Origin: Aureivirga sp. CE67
GTDB taxonomy: Bacteria; Bacteroidota; Bacteroidia; Flavobacteriales; Flavobacteriaceae
NCBI RefSeq assembly: GCF_015767245.1
Contig: NZ_JADOTV010000001.1
Coordinates: 742,896-806,895 of the forward strand
Length of the DNA stretch: 64,000 nucleotides
Reading direction: 5' to 3'
Shown: piece by piece, positions 61,553 through 64,000 of the stretch
Layout of the letters: each line of letters begins with the position of its first letter
Position numbering within the stretch: the stretch's first letter is position 1
Translations under genes and position numbers: made by a program
Notes under the pieces: model-generated
Databases searched by the model: none
What the model saw: the letters and a program-made list of their open reading frames with translations, nothing else
Told to the model about the DNA's origin: nothing

Positions 61553-63220
61553 ATGGGTTTGAAAATTAGAAATACACTTATCGTTTTTTGTTTAGCTGTC
61601 ACTTCTTTTTTTGGACAAAATCTGGAAGAAGATTTGGCATCTTGTACTTATGAAGAAATTGAAAATAACTTACTAGTTTCGAAAAAGGATTCGATACTTT
61701 ATTTTCAACATTTGGAAATGTATTTGAGTAAAGGAAAACAAGAAAATAATTACGAGAAAATTTCAAATGCTTATTATAATTATGCACTTCTGGACAATGA
61801 GAAAAGTAACACTTACCTGGACAGTATTATTTCTTTGGAAAACAAATTTTCCAATCCATATCTACAAGCAAATGTTTATTATTTAAAAGGGCAAAAACTA
61901 TCAGAAGAAAATGATCAGACTGCTTCTCTAGAAAATTATCTGAAAGCAATAAAATATGCGAAAAAAAGCAAAGACACGCTGATGCATCATATTATTTTAT
62001 TGGATATTGCGGAGAAAAAAGAAGCAATCGGTTTTAAAGAAGAAAGTTTAGAATCGAATCTGGAAATTTTCCATTATATGGAGAAAGACAAGAAGCTGAA
62101 AAAATCGATTTACCACACACGTTCTTTGTCTGCCGTGATTCAAAATCTTTTGGATCTTAAAGAACTCGATTCTTCGTATGCTTATATTCAAAAAGCTTTT
62201 CAGGATTCTGTTTTGAAGAAAAATCCTTTGTTTTATCACCAGCTGAAAGTAAATAAAGGACGTTATTATTTTTATAATGAAAACTACGAAAAAGCGCTAG
62301 ATACTTTACAAAACTCTTTAGATGAAGCTTTAAATAAAAAAGAAATTGAAGCGCAACATCTTATTCCGAATTATTATTATTTGTATCTGACACAGCATAA
62401 AATTCAACCAGAAAAAGCTATTGAAAATCTGATAAAACTAGACAAAATTGTAAGTGAAAATCAGAAAATAACGCCGACGGTTTTAAAAACTTATACAGAG
62501 CTAATCAATTATTACAAATCGAAACAGAACATCAAAAAACAGTTGGAATTCACTTCCAAATTGTTGGAATATGACAGTATTTACGATTATAATGTTTCTT
62601 GTGTAAAAAATTGTCTGAATGATTATGACATCAATGAACTGAAAAAAGATAAAGCTTTACTTCTGGCTCAAAATCAAAATTCTTATAAGTTCAAAACCTT
62701 GTTATTTTCTATCCTGATAGCTTCATTTTTAATAGGAGCCTTGATTTATTTCTTTTGGCGAAAGAAAACACAAAAAATCAAAAATGAATTTGAACAAAAA
62801 ATTAAAGAAAGTCCGAAAAAGACAACAGAAATAGAAACGAACAAAAAGAAAGTTCCGGAAGATATTCGTCTAGAAATCCTGAAAAAACTAGAACAATTTG
62901 AAGTTTCAGAAAAATTCACCAATAAAAAATATACGCTACAAACATTAGCCAAAGAATTTAAAACCAATTCGAGTTATCTTTCTACGGTGATTAATTCTGA
63001 AAAACAATGTAATTTTTCCAATTATATCAACACTCTTCGAATTAATTTTGCCACCAAAAAACTGCAAGAAGATCCGAAATTTAGAAAATATACGATTTCT
63101 GCAATTTCTGAAGAATGTGGTTATTCAAACAAAAAAAGTTTCTCTATTGCTTTTGCCAAAATCCATAATATGACGCCTTCTGCTTTTATTAAGAATTTGG
63201 AAGAGAAAAATGGAGAATAA
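61553..63220 (+). CDS. TPR-TM-AraC-type transcriptional regulator
   Basis: From the ATG at 61553 the protein has 555 residues. A signal or anchor sequence (MGLKIRNTLIVFCLAVTSFF) precedes TPR-like helices at about 60-365 outside the membrane. A transmembrane helix at about 380-400 (TLLFSILIASFLIGALIYFF) is followed by a basic linker and an AraC-type double helix-turn-helix DNA-binding domain at about 440-550 (TLQTLAKEFKTNSSYLSTVI, ISAISEECGYSNKKSFSIAF). It thus links a periplasmic sensor to DNA at the membrane, a Bacteroidota regulator design. It is bracketed by inverted repeat copies D and E. Its target genes are unknown; the adjacent secreted-protein genes are plausible. Confidence 0.85.
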   Translation: MGLKIRNTLIVFCLAVTSFFGQNLEEDLASCTYEEIENNLLVSKKDSILYFQHLEMYLSKGKQENNYEKISNAYYNYALLDNEKSNTYLDSIISLENKFSNPYLQANVYYLKGQKLSEENDQTASLENYLKAIKYAKKSKDTLMHHIILLDIAEKKEAIGFKEESLESNLEIFHYMEKDKKLKKSIYHTRSLSAVIQNLLDLKELDSSYAYIQKAFQDSVLKKNPLFYHQLKVNKGRYYFYNENYEKALDTLQNSLDEALNKKEIEAQHLIPNYYYLYLTQHKIQPEKAIENLIKLDKIVSENQKITPTVLKTYTELINYYKSKQNIKKQLEFTSKLLEYDSIYDYNVSCVKNCLNDYDINELKKDKALLLAQNQNSYKFKTLLFSILIASFLIGALIYFFWRKKTQKIKNEFEQKIKESPKKTTEIETNKKKVPEDIRLEILKKLEQFEVSEKFTNKKYTLQTLAKEFKTNSSYLSTVINSEKQCNFSNYINTLRINFATKKLQEDPKFRKYTISAISEECGYSNKKSFSIAFAKIHNMTPSAFIKNLEEKNGE

Positions 63221-63225
63221 AAAAA

Positions 63226-63260
63226 ATTCCCCTCTCGAGAGGGGCTAGGGGTGTGTAAAA
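63226..63260 (+). repeat. CCCCTC-type palindromic repeat, copy E
   Basis: Perfect 16-bp palindrome CCCCTCTCGAGAGGGG (63229-63244), then CTAGGGGTGTGTAAAA, starting 5 nt after the regulator stop. It is the best-preserved copy, matching copy B closely and in the same orientation. Confidence 0.8.
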
Positions 63261-63276
63261 TAATATTCTAACTATT

Positions 63277-64000
63277 CTACTTCCCAACAAATTTTCTGAA
63301 AGCCTGAATGATTTGGAAATAGAAAATACCTAAAACCAATCTTTGGAAAATATCTAAAATCACAACTCCTGTTGTTATGGAGTTTTTATCTGTAAAACCA
63401 TAAAGTGTAGATAGTTTTCTTGTTGGATTGAGGAGTTGGAAATATAATTTCCATGATTTTGTATTAAAAACTTGATGAAATGATGACTCTAAATCATTCC
63501 AATTTTCAGCGAATGAAAAAGTAAATTCCTTTGAAAAAGGTAGAATTAGAATTGCATAAAATAAAAAATTCACAATCAATAAGATCCATAAAGCTTTCAA
63601 CCAACTTTGCCCATGATTATTTATTGAACCAACCCATAGTATAAATCGATCATCATATTTAGCTTTATTTGATAACTTCAGCTCCTCTTGATATGTTTTC
63701 TTTTCTCTTGATTTGAAAAGTAAACTATCAATTTTATTTCCATTAGATTCTAAAGCTTGTTTTAATTGTTTATAAATTTCTCTTTTGTTTCGTTGTGTTT
63801 TGAATGCATCTTCTGAGTTTGTAGTTAACTGTTCGTCCTCAAACCATTCAACATTTGAAGTTTTAATTTCATTGATAAAAGAATTTTCAATCTGAATTTC
63901 TTTAAAACTCTTGAAAGAAAAATCATTAAATTTTGTATCTCCTAAATCACTATCAATAATTTTTAGAGAACTTTCTTTATAAATAGTTTGACAATTTTGA
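63277..64000 (-). CDS. Membrane protein, pentapeptide-like N-part (partial, 5' end outside window)
   Basis: The reading frame is open on the minus strand from 63277 to the window end; an internal Met at 63600 is not the true start. The 240 residues seen include a repeated-phenylalanine stretch DTKFNDFSFKSFKEIQIENS, as in pentapeptide-repeat proteins, then a charged helix region (KREIYKQLKQALESNGNKID) and hydrophobic helices at the C-terminus (ALWILLIVNFLFYAILILPF, ITTGVVILDIFQRLVLGIFY). It lies directly after repeat copy E and converges on the regulator gene. Function unknown. Confidence 0.7.
   Translation of the reverse strand, partial: QNCQTIYKESSLKIIDSDLGDTKFNDFSFKSFKEIQIENSFINEIKTSNVEWFEDEQLTTNSEDAFKTQRNKREIYKQLKQALESNGNKIDSLLFKSREKKTYQEELKLSNKAKYDDRFILWVGSINNHGQSWLKALWILLIVNFLFYAILILPFSKEFTFSFAENWNDLESSFHQVFNTKSWKLYFQLLNPTRKLSTLYGFTDKNSITTGVVILDIFQRLVLGIFYFQIIQAFRKFVGK

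Noticed and set aside
1-64000. tRNA, rRNA, tmRNA, prophage or complete insertion sequence
   Set aside because: None could be recognised by eye on either strand; a tRNAscan or Infernal run would settle it.

Overview
The window is AT-rich chromosomal DNA from a gliding member of the Bacteroidota, most likely a Flavobacteriaceae-type organism. The evidence is adjacent gldB and gldC, four large secreted proteins ending in type IX secretion (T9SS) sorting domains, a Porin_10-type putative porin, many SxxC or SFAQ-type Bacteroidota export signals, and repeated TAnnTTTG promoter -7 boxes in place of Shine-Dalgarno-led genes. No tRNA, rRNA, CRISPR array, phage or complete insertion sequence was seen. 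The visible mobile-like material consists of short palindromic intergenic repeats.

Layout. 1-8.9 kb: start of an NhaC-like antiporter, rluB, a porin, ruvB coupled to a SulP transporter, then a sulfur module (persulfide-dioxygenase-like metallo-beta-lactamase protein with two rhodanese domains, rhodanese lipoprotein, small metal-binding HMA protein). 9-14 kb: cydAB (cytochrome bd oxidase), a tandem LysE-type exporter pair, and a DUF4407 membrane protein. 14.4-21.1 kb: the most unusual region. A 1380-residue T9SS protein is followed 2 nt later by an unlisted 58-residue peptide gene, then a strong terminator, then a PqqD-like/HprK-like kinase gene overlapping a nucleotidyltransferase gene. This looks like a peptide-modification cassette. 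21-33 kb: housekeeping genes (clpS, prmA, mvaD, a ThiE/TenI-like gene, rnhB, hemW, ruvC, a flippase-like protein and a glycosyltransferase), with a repeat-rich 630-bp gap at 24.2-24.8 kb. 34-41 kb: a lamin-tail/choice-of-anchor I T9SS protein and a 1128-residue outer-membrane protein with a SprA-like N-terminal stretch. 41.7-51.8 kb: two paralogous giant acidic proteins (P-domains plus long thrombospondin-type-3 calcium repeats plus T9SS tail) with very recent internal and 3' duplications. 51.9-56.5 kb: gldC, gldB, nadE, DUF4293 and rho. 56.5-64 kb: a run of secreted or lipoprotein genes of mostly unknown role, a TPR-TM-AraC regulator, and the 3' part of a membrane protein.

How the parts may work together (inference): ruvB-sulP, the persulfide/rhodanese genes and cytochrome bd could form a sulfide and low-oxygen module, since bd oxidases tolerate sulfide. 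The T9SS cargo proteins together with gldB/gldC belong to the surface and gliding machinery. The peptide-kinase-nucleotidyltransferase cassette has the layout of a RiPP-like maturation locus but lacks any lasso cyclase, radical SAM or protease gene, and is the best candidate for an undescribed system. Five copies of a CCCCTC-type palindromic repeat and two copies of an identical 32-bp REP-like element lie only between genes.
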